From Natronocella acetinitrilica (lineage in GTDB: Bacteria; Pseudomonadota; Gammaproteobacteria; Nitrococcales; Aquisalimonadaceae), in assembly GCF_024170285.1 (NCBI RefSeq), contig NZ_JALJXV010000005.1:124001-188000 (forward strand): a stretch of DNA of 64,000 nucleotides, given 5' to 3'. The notes below the pieces were generated by a model. It worked only from the letters and a program-made list of their open reading frames with translations. It ran no database searches and had not been told where the DNA came from. The position numbers and the translations under genes were made by a program. This document shows, piece by piece, positions 26,470 to 35,500 of this stretch (within the stretch, counting starts at the first letter, position 1; every line of letters begins with the position of its first letter).

Positions 26470-27282
26470 ATGAATTCAGCCAAACCAGCGATTCGCAGGG
26501 CCGTCCTGCCCGCCAACCGGCACGGGCGGGACTTCGTGGTGGGCGATCTGCACGGTTGCTATGGACCGCTGGAACAGGCCCTGACTGCCGTTGAATTCGA
26601 CACGGCGCGGGACCGACTCATCTCCGTGGGGGATCTGGTGGACCGGGGTCCGGAAAGTCTGCGCTGCCTGGCCTTGCTAGATGAGCCCTGGTTCCATGCC
26701 GTGCTGGGTAACCACGAGGCTGCCATGCTGGCGCACGCCGGCGATGGCCTGCAAGGCGGCACGCCCCAGGCGGCGCGGCTGCACATGGCCGTCGGCGGTG
26801 AATGGCTGGACGCCTGCTGGCCCTGGGCGGAGAATGCCCCGCTGCAGCAACTGATGCGCCGCGCCGCCGGGTTGCCGCACCTGTTGAGGGTGGGCGACGA
26901 GGCAGTCGACTACCACGTCGTTCATGCGCAGTTACCGGTGAACCTGCTGGGTAGGCGCTGGACCGACAAGCGCCTGGAGGACGCCTGGACGGAACTGGAT
27001 CCGACGGTGCTGGTGTGGTCCCGATCCCTGTTCACCCGCAAGCCATTGATCCAGCGCGCCTGGCAGAAGGGCCTCTCACCGGTCTTCTGTGGGCATACGC
27101 CCGGCAAGGAGGTCAGGATCAGGCAATCCCACGTCTGCCTGGATACCGGGCTGGTCTACGGCTGGACCGGCGAGTGGAACGAGTCGGCCATTACCCTGGC
27201 GGAACCGGGAGCAGGCGGCGTGCAGTATCATCGCTTCGAGCTGCGTCCGAAAACCTGGGTGGGAACAGGCGCCAGCCGTTGA
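26470..27282 (+). CDS. PrpA-like metallophosphoesterase (Ser/Thr or Tyr protein phosphatase)
   Basis: 270 residues of the calcineurin-like phosphoesterase fold with all metal motifs: GDLHGCYG, GDLVDRGPES, GNHEAAML, HVVHAQLP and CGHTPGKEVRI. The sequence resembles PrpA/PrpB and lambda-type protein phosphatases more than ApaH, because the ApaH-specific helical insertion is missing. It would remove phosphate from phosphoproteins using two Mn or Fe ions. N-terminal extension of ~20 residues before GRDFVVGDLHG is basic. Confidence 0.87.
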   Translation: MNSAKPAIRRAVLPANRHGRDFVVGDLHGCYGPLEQALTAVEFDTARDRLISVGDLVDRGPESLRCLALLDEPWFHAVLGNHEAAMLAHAGDGLQGGTPQAARLHMAVGGEWLDACWPWAENAPLQQLMRRAAGLPHLLRVGDEAVDYHVVHAQLPVNLLGRRWTDKRLEDAWTELDPTVLVWSRSLFTRKPLIQRAWQKGLSPVFCGHTPGKEVRIRQSHVCLDTGLVYGWTGEWNESAITLAEPGAGGVQYHRFELRPKTWVGTGASR

Positions 27283-27292
27283 GCAAACCCGC

Positions 27293-28039
27293 TCAGGGAG
27301 CCCGGTGCAACTCCTGCAGGGTGGCGGTAAAGGTCTCCCTGCCGACCCGTTCCTGGCGAACGACGATGGGCATGTATTCAAGCTCCGGGGCAAACCACAT
27401 GGTGGTCACTCGCCGCCGGGAACCGCCACGCCGCTCGACCTTCACGGCTTGAAAGGTACCCGCAGGCGTGGACACCGACTCCTCTCCGACAACCGCAAAC
27501 TCGTAGCTGTCGAGTTCGCCGTCACTATCGACAACCGAGAACTCCATGCTGGTCTCGCCGGCACGAACGGCAAGCATCAGGCGAAGTTGCGACAACAGTT
27601 CGTCCATGGCCTCGCCCTCGACATCCTGGTCCCAGCGCAGATCCCCCCGGCTCGACACGCGACCGCTGTCCGGGTTGAAGAACAACCTCGCGTACTCATT
27701 GTTGCCACCGCGGGCCTGCTGCCGGTAGTAGTACTCGCGGGGCCGCAACGTGCCATCATCCTGCAGGGAGAAGCTGGTCCACTCGGTGATGCGACCACGC
27801 AGCACCAGGTCCACCAGGCCAACCGTGCGGCCCTCCGACTGGAACCGGCATTCGCCGCCATCGCAACGCAGGCTGCGCATCAGCAGAGCAGCCCGCGTGT
27901 TATTGCGACGCAACTCGTACTCGGCCTCGAACTGCGGGATGTCAGCGGCCGGAGCGGCGTCATCGGCGGCCGGCGCAGTCAGCCACAGCGGCCCCAGGAA
28001 CAGGACCGCCACAACCGCACCAATCAATCCGTTGCGCAT
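27293..28039 (-). CDS. Periplasmic DUF3108 protein
   Basis: 248 residues with a signal peptide (MRNGLIGAVVAVLFLGPLW to about residue 26) followed by the beta-rich DUF3108 domain: FEAEYELRRNNTRAALLMRSL, RLFFNPDSGRV, LDSYEFAVVGEESVSTPAGTF and KVERRGGSRRRVTTMWFAPE. The fold is a beta barrel related to lipid-handling periplasmic proteins; exact role unknown. ATG 28039 is preceded by GGAG; a GTG four codons earlier is less likely. It is followed upstream by a lipoprotein gene on the same strand. Confidence 0.85.
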   Translation of the reverse strand: MRNGLIGAVVAVLFLGPLWLTAPAADDAAPAADIPQFEAEYELRRNNTRAALLMRSLRCDGGECRFQSEGRTVGLVDLVLRGRITEWTSFSLQDDGTLRPREYYYRQQARGGNNEYARLFFNPDSGRVSSRGDLRWDQDVEGEAMDELLSQLRLMLAVRAGETSMEFSVVDSDGELDSYEFAVVGEESVSTPAGTFQAVKVERRGGSRRRVTTMWFAPELEYMPIVVRQERVGRETFTATLQELHRAP

Positions 28040-28077
28040 TGAATTCTCCACACTCCGCTGCGACCCACTCCAGGCGG

Positions 28078-28644
28078 TCAGGGCTGGGCCAGGAAACGCA
28101 GCAACTCGTCAGTCAGGAGTCGTTCCAGCCCGCCGGCCAGCGTGGCATCGATGTAGGCGGCGTTCTCCTCGGCGCTGGGCCGACCACTGACCTGGTCGCT
28201 GCGGGCATGCCGATTGCGACCGCTGAGGCGGCGGTCTCCGTTACGCGCCTCGAAAGCCAGTTCAACACGGGTCTCGACACGCCTTGGTACCTCGCTGGAG
28301 ACGCGATGCTCCAGGCGGTTCACGGTAACGGCGAGTTCCCGACGCTGACTGTCTCCCGCCTGAAAGCCACGGCTCTCGATGAGGTCGGCAACAGCCGCCG
28401 CCACGAGTTCCCCCAGATCCTGGTCGGTGGTCAGTTCGGCGTCGCCCTGGCGACGGTTTTCGAGCACGCCGAGACGGCTCTCCTCTCGCCCATCCTGCCC
28501 GCTGACCGTCACCGTCACGCCGTCACCGACTGCGGCACCCTCGGAGCGGGGCTGGGGGTCCAGCGTCAGTTGCTGGCCCGTCTGCGCACAGCCGGCAAGG
28601 ATCATGGCGCCCGCAAGGGCAACGGCGAGGGCAAGTCGGTTCAT
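28078..28644 (-). CDS. YajG-like outer-membrane lipoprotein
   Basis: 188 residues. A lipoprotein signal MNRLALAVALAGAMILAGC has the lipobox LAGC, with residue +2 alanine, which favours the outer membrane. The mature part resembles YajG/YajI-like lipoproteins: TVTVSGQDGRE, a DLGELVAAAVADLIESRGF helix and SRNRHARSDQ-type ends. Function in the family is poorly known. The start after GGAGAATCGC at 28644 was chosen over the longer frame. It lies 38 bases upstream of the DUF3108 gene, possibly co-transcribed. Confidence 0.78.
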   Translation of the reverse strand: MNRLALAVALAGAMILAGCAQTGQQLTLDPQPRSEGAAVGDGVTVTVSGQDGREESRLGVLENRRQGDAELTTDQDLGELVAAAVADLIESRGFQAGDSQRRELAVTVNRLEHRVSSEVPRRVETRVELAFEARNGDRRLSGRNRHARSDQVSGRPSAEENAAYIDATLAGGLERLLTDELLRFLAQP

Positions 28645-28742
28645 GCGATTCTCCATGTTGTCGGCCATATGGTGCTTACTGTTGGCGTGAACTCCAGTGT
28701 AACGTAGCAAGGCTCTTCAGGTGGGGGCTTAGTGGAGTTCGA

Positions 28743-29264
28743 ATGATTCTGGATGCGAACAGCCATCCGATATTCATCGGAATGCCGGGGTCTGGCAAAT
28801 CGACGCTGGGTCGGGCGGTGGCAAAACGCCTGGGCCGGGCGTTCATCGACACCGATGAGCGGATGGAGTCGACAACAGGCTTGAGCCTGCAGACCTATAT
28901 GGATACCCACGGTCCGGCGGCGTTCGCCCGTCTGGAGTCCGCCACCGGGCTGGGGCTGTCGCCATCGGAGCCAACACTGGTTGCCACAGGCGGGTCCATG
29001 ATCTACAGCGACGAAGCCATGGCCCATCTCGCACGACTGGGACCTGTGGTTTTCCTGGACGTGCCGTTGGAGATACTGCAGGCACGGGTGGGCTGCGGGA
29101 GTGACCGCGGTTTGCTGCAACGCCAGTCTGGCGGGCTGTCTGCGCTCTGGGAAGAGCGTCGCCCTTTTTACCTGCGGCATGCCGACCTGATCGTGCCGCT
29201 AGAGGAGGGGGATCCGAATGCCCAGGCCGAGCACATCGCCAGGCTGTTGAGCACGCGCGAATGA
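28743..29264 (+). CDS. Shikimate kinase-like protein, divergent active site
   Basis: 173 residues with P-loop GMPGSGKST (residues 13-21), FIDTDERME and a terminal RRPFYLRHADLIV, an overall AroK/AroL pattern. Three points deviate: the shikimate-binding FRxxRE reads FARLES, the GGG loop reads ATGGSMIY, and the lid RPLL reads RGLL. There is no aroB or damX beside it, where the main aroK normally lies. It is thus either a diverged paralogue phosphorylating another small molecule or a fast-evolving shikimate kinase. Confidence 0.72.
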   Translation: MILDANSHPIFIGMPGSGKSTLGRAVAKRLGRAFIDTDERMESTTGLSLQTYMDTHGPAAFARLESATGLGLSPSEPTLVATGGSMIYSDEAMAHLARLGPVVFLDVPLEILQARVGCGSDRGLLQRQSGGLSALWEERRPFYLRHADLIVPLEEGDPNAQAEHIARLLSTRE

Positions 29265-29307
29265 TACCCGGCTGCGGCCTACGCGGTTACCAGTGCCGCA
29301 CCCATGC

Positions 29308-30690
29308 TCAGCGGCGCACTTCCGCAAGATAGCGCAACTGAGCCTCTCCGCCGGCAGGCACGTTCAGCGTCCAGATTGCACGGCCCGGTTCACTGCGATC
29401 CGGATCCTGGCTTGATTCCAGCAGAGTCCAGTCGCCAGGCATCTGCTCGATGATCCGAATGCTGGCGTCGCGGTCGCGGGTGTTACGCACGCGGATCTGC
29501 CAACCCTGCTCTTCCGAGCGTTCATCAAGGCGGCGGTAACGGGTCTGCTGGCGGGTGGCACTCAGGTCGAAGGCCATGCCCAGCGAGAGTTCCGCATGCC
29601 CGCCCTCGGCGGTGGCCGGCACCCTGTCTTCGCCGAGGAAAATCGCACCGTAGCGTGGATCGGTCTCGTAGACGCGGGCGGTGCCCGCGGGCATGGCACG
29701 AGCGATGCCGTCGGGGCCGGTATCCAGGCGCAGGCGCGCCATCACCGGCTGCGCCACAGGCCCGGTCCGCTGCGGTCCCCAGGCATTACCCACCAGGCGG
29801 TACTCCCGTTGGGCCGGGATGTTCGCCACCTGGAATAGCGGCAGGTGGACCTGCTCCGAGCGCCCCAGAGTGACCGGCTCCGGCAACTCGTAGAGCCGAT
29901 AGTCGCCGACACCGACATCGGCCACAGACGCATCCTCAAGGGTCATGCTCCGGGCCACCGGACCAGCGCTACGCGCAGGGTCCCCGGCCACCAGGCGCAC
30001 GTGGGCATCCGGAAATGCCAGGCCGGTTCGGTTGTCGATCCCTGCCAGGGCTTTTACCGAGAGCTGATCCCCGTCAATGGAAAGCACGTAGTCCGCCTGC
30101 CAGCCCAGGCCCTCTGTCAGGTAAAGCAGGCGGCCATCCCGCGAGCCCGCCGTTGCGGACTCGACCTCCAGCAGCAGGGCGGTGCGACCCCGACTCTCAG
30201 GCGGCAGACCCGGCACGCGCAAACGCCAGCCGGACGAGGCGGGGATCGGCTCCACGCCGTCACCGTCGCGAATAATGAGCGTGTCGCCGTCCCGGGCGAG
30301 CAAGCGCACCGGTCGACTGCGCTGTCCCCCACCTGCAAGATCACGGACCAGCATCACATCCTCACCCAGGTACGCATCCGCAAGGCTGCCGGCGTCGAGG
30401 CTCGGCAGCTGCAGCCGGTGGCTCAGCGTCCGCACGCCATCACCGGCTTCCAGGCGAAGGCTCTGGGGCAGGAGCAAGGGGCTGACGTCCTCCATCAGCA
30501 GCGTGGTCACTCCGCTCTGCAGAGCGATGCTCCTGCGATCCTCCACCAGGGTGGCGCCATTCTGGTAGAGCGTCAGTGCCAGACCGTTGCGATCGTCTCC
30601 ATCGCTGTCAATCAGGGCGGCATCCTCTGCAGCGTTCAGAGAGCCCGCCGCAAGACAGAGGAGTACGAACAGGGCACGGGCTGTGGACAT
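29308..30690 (-). CDS. Exported DUF4139-like domain protein
   Basis: 460 residues with a signal peptide (ALFVLLCLAAGSLNA). The body matches DUF4139-type proteins: LTLYQNGATLVEDRRSI near the start, GLGWQADYVLSIDG, IDNRTGLAFPDAHVRLVAGD, and LFQVANIPAQREYRL. The C-terminus IRVRNTRDRDASIRIIEQMP and LNVPAGGEAQLRYLAEV is an immunoglobulin-like strand set. The family is broadly conserved, often secreted, with no agreed function. It lies 15 bases downstream of mgtE on the same strand, so probably one transcript. Confidence 0.8.
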   Translation of the reverse strand: MSTARALFVLLCLAAGSLNAAEDAALIDSDGDDRNGLALTLYQNGATLVEDRRSIALQSGVTTLLMEDVSPLLLPQSLRLEAGDGVRTLSHRLQLPSLDAGSLADAYLGEDVMLVRDLAGGGQRSRPVRLLARDGDTLIIRDGDGVEPIPASSGWRLRVPGLPPESRGRTALLLEVESATAGSRDGRLLYLTEGLGWQADYVLSIDGDQLSVKALAGIDNRTGLAFPDAHVRLVAGDPARSAGPVARSMTLEDASVADVGVGDYRLYELPEPVTLGRSEQVHLPLFQVANIPAQREYRLVGNAWGPQRTGPVAQPVMARLRLDTGPDGIARAMPAGTARVYETDPRYGAIFLGEDRVPATAEGGHAELSLGMAFDLSATRQQTRYRRLDERSEEQGWQIRVRNTRDRDASIRIIEQMPGDWTLLESSQDPDRSEPGRAIWTLNVPAGGEAQLRYLAEVRR

Positions 30691-30705
30691 GGACGATTCT
30701 CCGGT

Positions 30706-32079
30706 TCAGGCACCTGGGGGCGGCAGTGTCAGCAAGGCCGTTGCCACGGAAAAATAGATCAGAATGCCGCCGATGTCCGCAATACAGGTGATGAGCGGAA
30801 CACTGGCAGTGGCTGGATCGAGATTCATGCGGCTGAGTATGAACGGCATCAACATGCCCACCAGTGACCCCATGATCACCACCATGACCATGGCCAACGC
30901 CACAACCAGGGCGACCTCGGGTCCACCCCGCCAAAGGCCGATCAACGAGACCGCCAGCCCCATGGTCAAACCCAGGGCAACACCCACCACGATTTCCTTC
31001 AGCAGCAGGGCGAGCCAGTCCCGCGCCGCCACGTCCCCGGTGGCCAGTGCGCGAACCATGAGTGTGGAGGCCTGCGCGCCGGCGTTGCCGCCGCTGGCCA
31101 CGATCATGGGCAGGAAAAACACCAGGGCGATCACCGCCTCGATGGTGGATTCGAACACGGCAATGGCCGCGCCGCTGAAGATGTTGATGAACACCAGGGC
31201 CACCAGCCACCCCACCCGCTTGCGATACAGCAGGGCCGGGGATGCGTTGCGCAGGCTATCGGTGAAGGCGCCGACACTACCCATCTTCTGGAAGTCTTCG
31301 GTGGTCTCCTCCTGGACCACGTCCATCACGTCGTCAACGGTGACGATACCCAGCAGGATACCGTCGCGGTCGGTGACCGGCAGCACTTCAAGATCGTAGT
31401 GCTGCATGGCGCGTACGGCGGCCTCCCGGTCTTCGGAGGCTTCCACGCTGACGAAGTAGCCCGGTCGGATGCTGTCCACCAGATCCTCGGGCTCGCCCAA
31501 CAGGAACGTCTTCAGCTTGATGGCATCGATCAGTCCGTCGTTTTCATCGGTGACCAGGATGGTATTGACGGTCTCGCCCTTGCGGCTCTCCTGCCGAATG
31601 TGGGCCAAGGCCTCGGCGATGGCCCAGTCCGGCCGCACCGCCGTATAGTGGGGCGTCATCAATCGCCCGACGCTTTCCTCGGGATAGTTCAGCAGCCGTA
31701 GCGCCAGCTTCACATCCGCCGGCGGCAGTAGCTTCAGCAGCCGCTCGGTATCCTCCGGCGGCAGGCGTTCCAGCAGCGCCGTGCGATCGTCCGGTAGCAA
31801 ATGCAGCAGGATGAATCGCCCTTCCCGATTGTTGAGTCGGAACAGCAGCTCTTCCTGCTGATTGGGCGGCAGGTAGGAAAACGTGGCGACCCAGCGTTCC
31901 TTGGGCACCTGGCGGTAGACACGACAGCGGGCGTCGGCATCCGCCTGATCGCCCACCACAAGCGCGATATCCTGCACATGCAGGTTGTCGAATTCCTCGG
32001 TCAGGTCGGACCAGGACTCTGCATCGATCAGCTCCTGGAGCGACTCCTTGAGGTCCAGCACCTCTTCACGGTCTTCCAT
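30706..32079 (-). CDS. mgtE: Magnesium transporter MgtE
   Basis: 457 residues in the complete MgtE layout. An N-terminal superhelical domain (LLHLLPDDRTALLERLPPED) is followed by two CBS domains (LMTPHYTAVRPDW and VTDRDGILLGIVTVDD), a connecting helix, then five transmembrane helices with the hallmark SGGNAGAQASTLMVRALATGD. It is a Mg2+ channel gated by cytoplasmic Mg2+ binding at the N and CBS domains. No M-box-like riboswitch was identified in the leader; a 10-bp stem sits at 32163-32186, between this gene and the next. Confidence 0.95.
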   Translation of the reverse strand: MEDREEVLDLKESLQELIDAESWSDLTEEFDNLHVQDIALVVGDQADADARCRVYRQVPKERWVATFSYLPPNQQEELLFRLNNREGRFILLHLLPDDRTALLERLPPEDTERLLKLLPPADVKLALRLLNYPEESVGRLMTPHYTAVRPDWAIAEALAHIRQESRKGETVNTILVTDENDGLIDAIKLKTFLLGEPEDLVDSIRPGYFVSVEASEDREAAVRAMQHYDLEVLPVTDRDGILLGIVTVDDVMDVVQEETTEDFQKMGSVGAFTDSLRNASPALLYRKRVGWLVALVFINIFSGAAIAVFESTIEAVIALVFFLPMIVASGGNAGAQASTLMVRALATGDVAARDWLALLLKEIVVGVALGLTMGLAVSLIGLWRGGPEVALVVALAMVMVVIMGSLVGMLMPFILSRMNLDPATASVPLITCIADIGGILIYFSVATALLTLPPPGA

Positions 32080-32162
32080 GCGGGCACCCGACTGCGGTCA
32101 ATACGGAACAGAGCCCGGAACGATCCGGTGCACTGGACGAGAAAGCAGGAGGAAGTGGGCGC

Positions 32163-32186
32163 TCCGCCGCTCGCGGGAGCGGCGGA
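32163..32186. terminator. Perfect GC-rich hairpin between the small exported gene and mgtE
   Basis: TCCGCCGCTC and GAGCGGCGGA form a perfect 10-bp stem with a GCGG loop. It lies 13 bases past the 32200-32454 gene and 84 bases ahead of mgtE. No T-run follows on the minus strand, so it may be a processing/stability stem or leader structure rather than a strong terminator. Confidence 0.45.
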
Positions 32187-32199
32187 CCCGAAGTAATGA

Positions 32200-32454
32200 T
32201 CAACCTTCGATGGCGAGCAGCTCAAGCGCCTTTTCCAGGGCTTCCATGGCACGGTCATGGTCGCCGTCGTCGTGATAGGCCTCGCCCTGCTCGCGCAGGC
32301 TCATGGCCTCGGTCAGCACATCGGCCTCGATGTGGGATTCGACCTCGTCACCTTCCAGCACCGCGTCGATCTCCGACATCAGGCGGGGGCAGGAATGGGC
32401 GAACGCACTACCTGCAAACATGATCAGAACGAGGCTGAGCAGGATTTTCTTCAT
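32200..32454 (-). CDS. Small exported protein with one TPR-like helical pair
   Basis: 84 residues. A clear signal peptide (MKKILLSLVLIMFAGSAFA, cut after AFA) leads an acidic 65-residue mature chain. Its last part, REQGEAYHDDGDHDRAMEAL and on, fits the tetratricopeptide pattern (small residue, then G, then A at the usual spacing). A single cysteine, C22, follows the cleavage site by two residues but there is no lipobox. Not a family I recognise. Runs ahead of mgtE on the same strand with a 120-base gap. Confidence 0.72.
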   Translation of the reverse strand: MKKILLSLVLIMFAGSAFAHSCPRLMSEIDAVLEGDEVESHIEADVLTEAMSLREQGEAYHDDGDHDRAMEALEKALELLAIEG

Positions 32455-32549
32455 CGATATTGGCTCCAGCTTGCGCGCGTACCGGGACGGCCTGTCCGGG
32501 ATGCGCGTGGGATAGAACCCGCATCCCTGCAGGACATCGCCTGCTCATT

Positions 32550-35500
32550 CTAGCAGGCCGCGGAGGAACTCCGCAGGACGTGGTCCACCCACTGTCCGGT
32601 AAGGCGGTCCGCAAGGCGATTCTGCTGCTGCCGGGCGGCCAGGTTATCCAGGTCGATCCAGGCCAGTGGCTGATCCTGTTCGGCGCAGGAAAACACAGCC
32701 CGGGTGCGCTTGCCCGTCTCGGGGTCGCGCTGCCACTGCAGGCACTGGGAACACACGCCCTTGAGCATGCACTGCATGGGGCTGCCTACGGTACCTACGG
32801 CCATGACGTTGTCCGGGAAGCAGTCCTTCAGCGACCCCTCCAGCGCCTGCTGGAACCCCCGTAACAGACCGGTGCCGCCCATGACCATAATGCGGCTCAC
32901 CTCGGACAGGGCAATGCCGCCTTCAGCCGGGCCGATCCCGCCATCGGCGTAACTCCGCAGCAGCGCCACCATGTCGGTGGCTTCAACTGACACGTCCTGC
33001 GGCCGACCTGGAACGATCTGCGGACCGCGGGCGGTGGCCCAGATGACCTGGTCCGCGCCGGCCTCGAGTTCATCCTGGTGATCCACATCGGAAGCCTGGC
33101 CGAAGGCAGCGAGATACAGCACCCGGTTCCCCCGGGCCCGCAACTCGGTGCCGATATCATGCATGACCGCCGCACCCCAGCGGCCGGCAACCACCAGCAC
33201 CGTCTCGCCGTCCGGCATCTCAGTGGCGGCACCGGTGGGGCCCATCAGCACCAGTTCATCGCCGGCCTGCAGGCGCCCGGCAATCCGCGGGGCCGCCCCC
33301 CACTGCAGGACCATCAGGCGAATTTCATCACCACGGATGCCGGTGCCGCTGACCGTCATCAACGGCACTTGCAGCCGGGTACCCTCAACCACCGGTGACG
33401 TGGTTTCGAAGGTCTGCAAGCGGAAAAACTGACCGGGGCGGAACTTTCGTGCCGCCATGGGGGCACGAACCCAGAGTTCCACCACTGCCGGGTTGGAGCG
33501 GTCCACCTCCACCACCGTGGCGGTGAAGAGGTCCCGCATCTGCGCGCGAAACCCGCGATAGCCCTCCTCCGCGCGATCGGGCTCGGAGAGGTGGGACAAG
33601 GCCCGCATCACATCGGGGTAGCTGCGCTTGGCCGAGGCAATGGCCTTGACCACGCTGCCGTTGAATACCGGATGCGTGTCGCCGAGGAAGCTGACGGTGC
33701 GACCATCATCGGAATACGAGGTGAATGGCCCGACCTCTTCGGATTTCACATGCTCCGCCGGCTCCACCGGCTGCAGGCCCTGGGCATGCTCCACATGGGT
33801 CCGGTAGTGATTGCCGTCCATCTCCAGCGTACCCGGGTATTCGTGCTCGTAGATGGTGTTGGGCACGGTACCCGCGGCCACCAGCACCGCACGGGCCGGT
33901 ATCACCGTTTCCCGGTTGGTTGCGAACCAGCGGCCTTCGCGACTCTCCATCTCGCGGAAAATCACCTCCTTGACGTGACCATGGTCGTCCAGCACGGCGT
34001 GGATCGGATCCAGACCCTCCGCGTAGTAGAGACCCTCTTCAGTGGCCTTGATGAGTTCCTCGTGATTGCGCACGTAGGCCGGTGAGGCGTTCATGCCCTT
34101 GCGGTATGCCACCGTCACCCCGCCCCAGGATTGCAGCAGGGTGACGAAGTCCGGTGCCCGGCCCTCTGCGGCGGCGTGCTCTCGCTCGGCGCGAACCGCC
34201 CGCCCGTGGGCCAGGAACTCGTCCAGTATCTCGCCATCCTCGGCATTCAGGCCCCGGCGAACACTCTCCTCGCCCTGCTCCTTTGCCAGGCGCTCATAGC
34301 GATCCAGCGTCTTTTCGACCTGCTTGATGTAGTAGGCCTGGACTTCGGTGGCGGTATCCACACCGGTGAGACCACCCCCGATGACCACCGCCGGCAGGCG
34401 CACCTGCAGATTGGCGATGGAGGATGTCTTGCCGGCGCCGGTGAGCTGCAGCGCCATCAGGAAATCGTTGGCCTGGCGCATGCCCCGGGCCAGACTGTTG
34501 CCCATGGGAATGACCCGGGGATACCCCGCCCCGGTGGCGATGCAGACATGGTCGAAGCCCAGCTCCCAGGCATCCTCCAGAGTGATGGTACCGCCGAAGC
34601 GCACTCCGCCGGCTACCTGGAAGGTGGGGCGGCGCAGCAGCGTCAGATAAATGAGCTTCAGGAAGTTCTTGTCCCAGCGCACGGTGATGCCGTACTCCGC
34701 GACACCGCCGAAGCCAAGCAGAATGCGCTCATCCAGGGACTCCTCCAGGCTGCTCCAGTCCCGCACTGGCTGGGACAGCAGTGTTTCCGGCAGCGGCTCG
34801 ACCTTGAGCCCTTCGATACCCACGACCGCGCAGCCCTCCATGGTCAGGTAGTGGGCCATGGTGAAGCCCGCCGGCCCCATGCCGGCGATGAGCACCCGGC
34901 GACCGTTCCAAGGTTGCAGGCAATACTGCTCTGCGCGCAGGGGATTCCAGCGGGTCAGCAAATCATAGATCTCCACACCCCAGGGCAGGGAGAGCACGTC
35001 GGTGAGCACCCCGGTCTCGATCTCCGGAATATTCACCGGGTCCTGCTTCTGGTAGATGCAGCCCTTCATGCAGTCGTTGCAGATGCGGTGGCCGGTGGCG
35101 GGCACCACGGGGTTATCCACCATGGCCACGGCCAGGGCGGCGATCACGTGGCCGTCACGCTTGAGCAGGTGCATTTCGGAGATCTTTTCTTCCAGCGGAC
35201 AGCCGGTCAGCGTGACACCCAGTGGGTCAACCTTGTAGCCAAGCTCCGGCTGCTTTTTCTTCTCCGGGAAGCCCTTGGAGCAGAAGTCGCCGTCGTGTTC
35301 ATGGCAGTAAACGCAGTAGTCCACCTCCGACTGCACGGCACGGCGGCTCATGCGGCGATCGGTCAACTCGAAGCCGTCCCGCAGGCGCCAGCGCTCCGGG
35401 CTGGCCCGAAGCCGCGCCGCCTCGCCGCTGTCATCCCGCTGCATGGGCACCAGATTGGCATGATCGATCTTGCCCGGGAGGCGAAAGCTGCTCCACCCAG

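Noticed and set aside
32080-32199. Possible Mg-sensing riboswitch before mgtE
   Set aside because: Only a simple hairpin is visible; the multi-stem core of an M-box is not recognisable.
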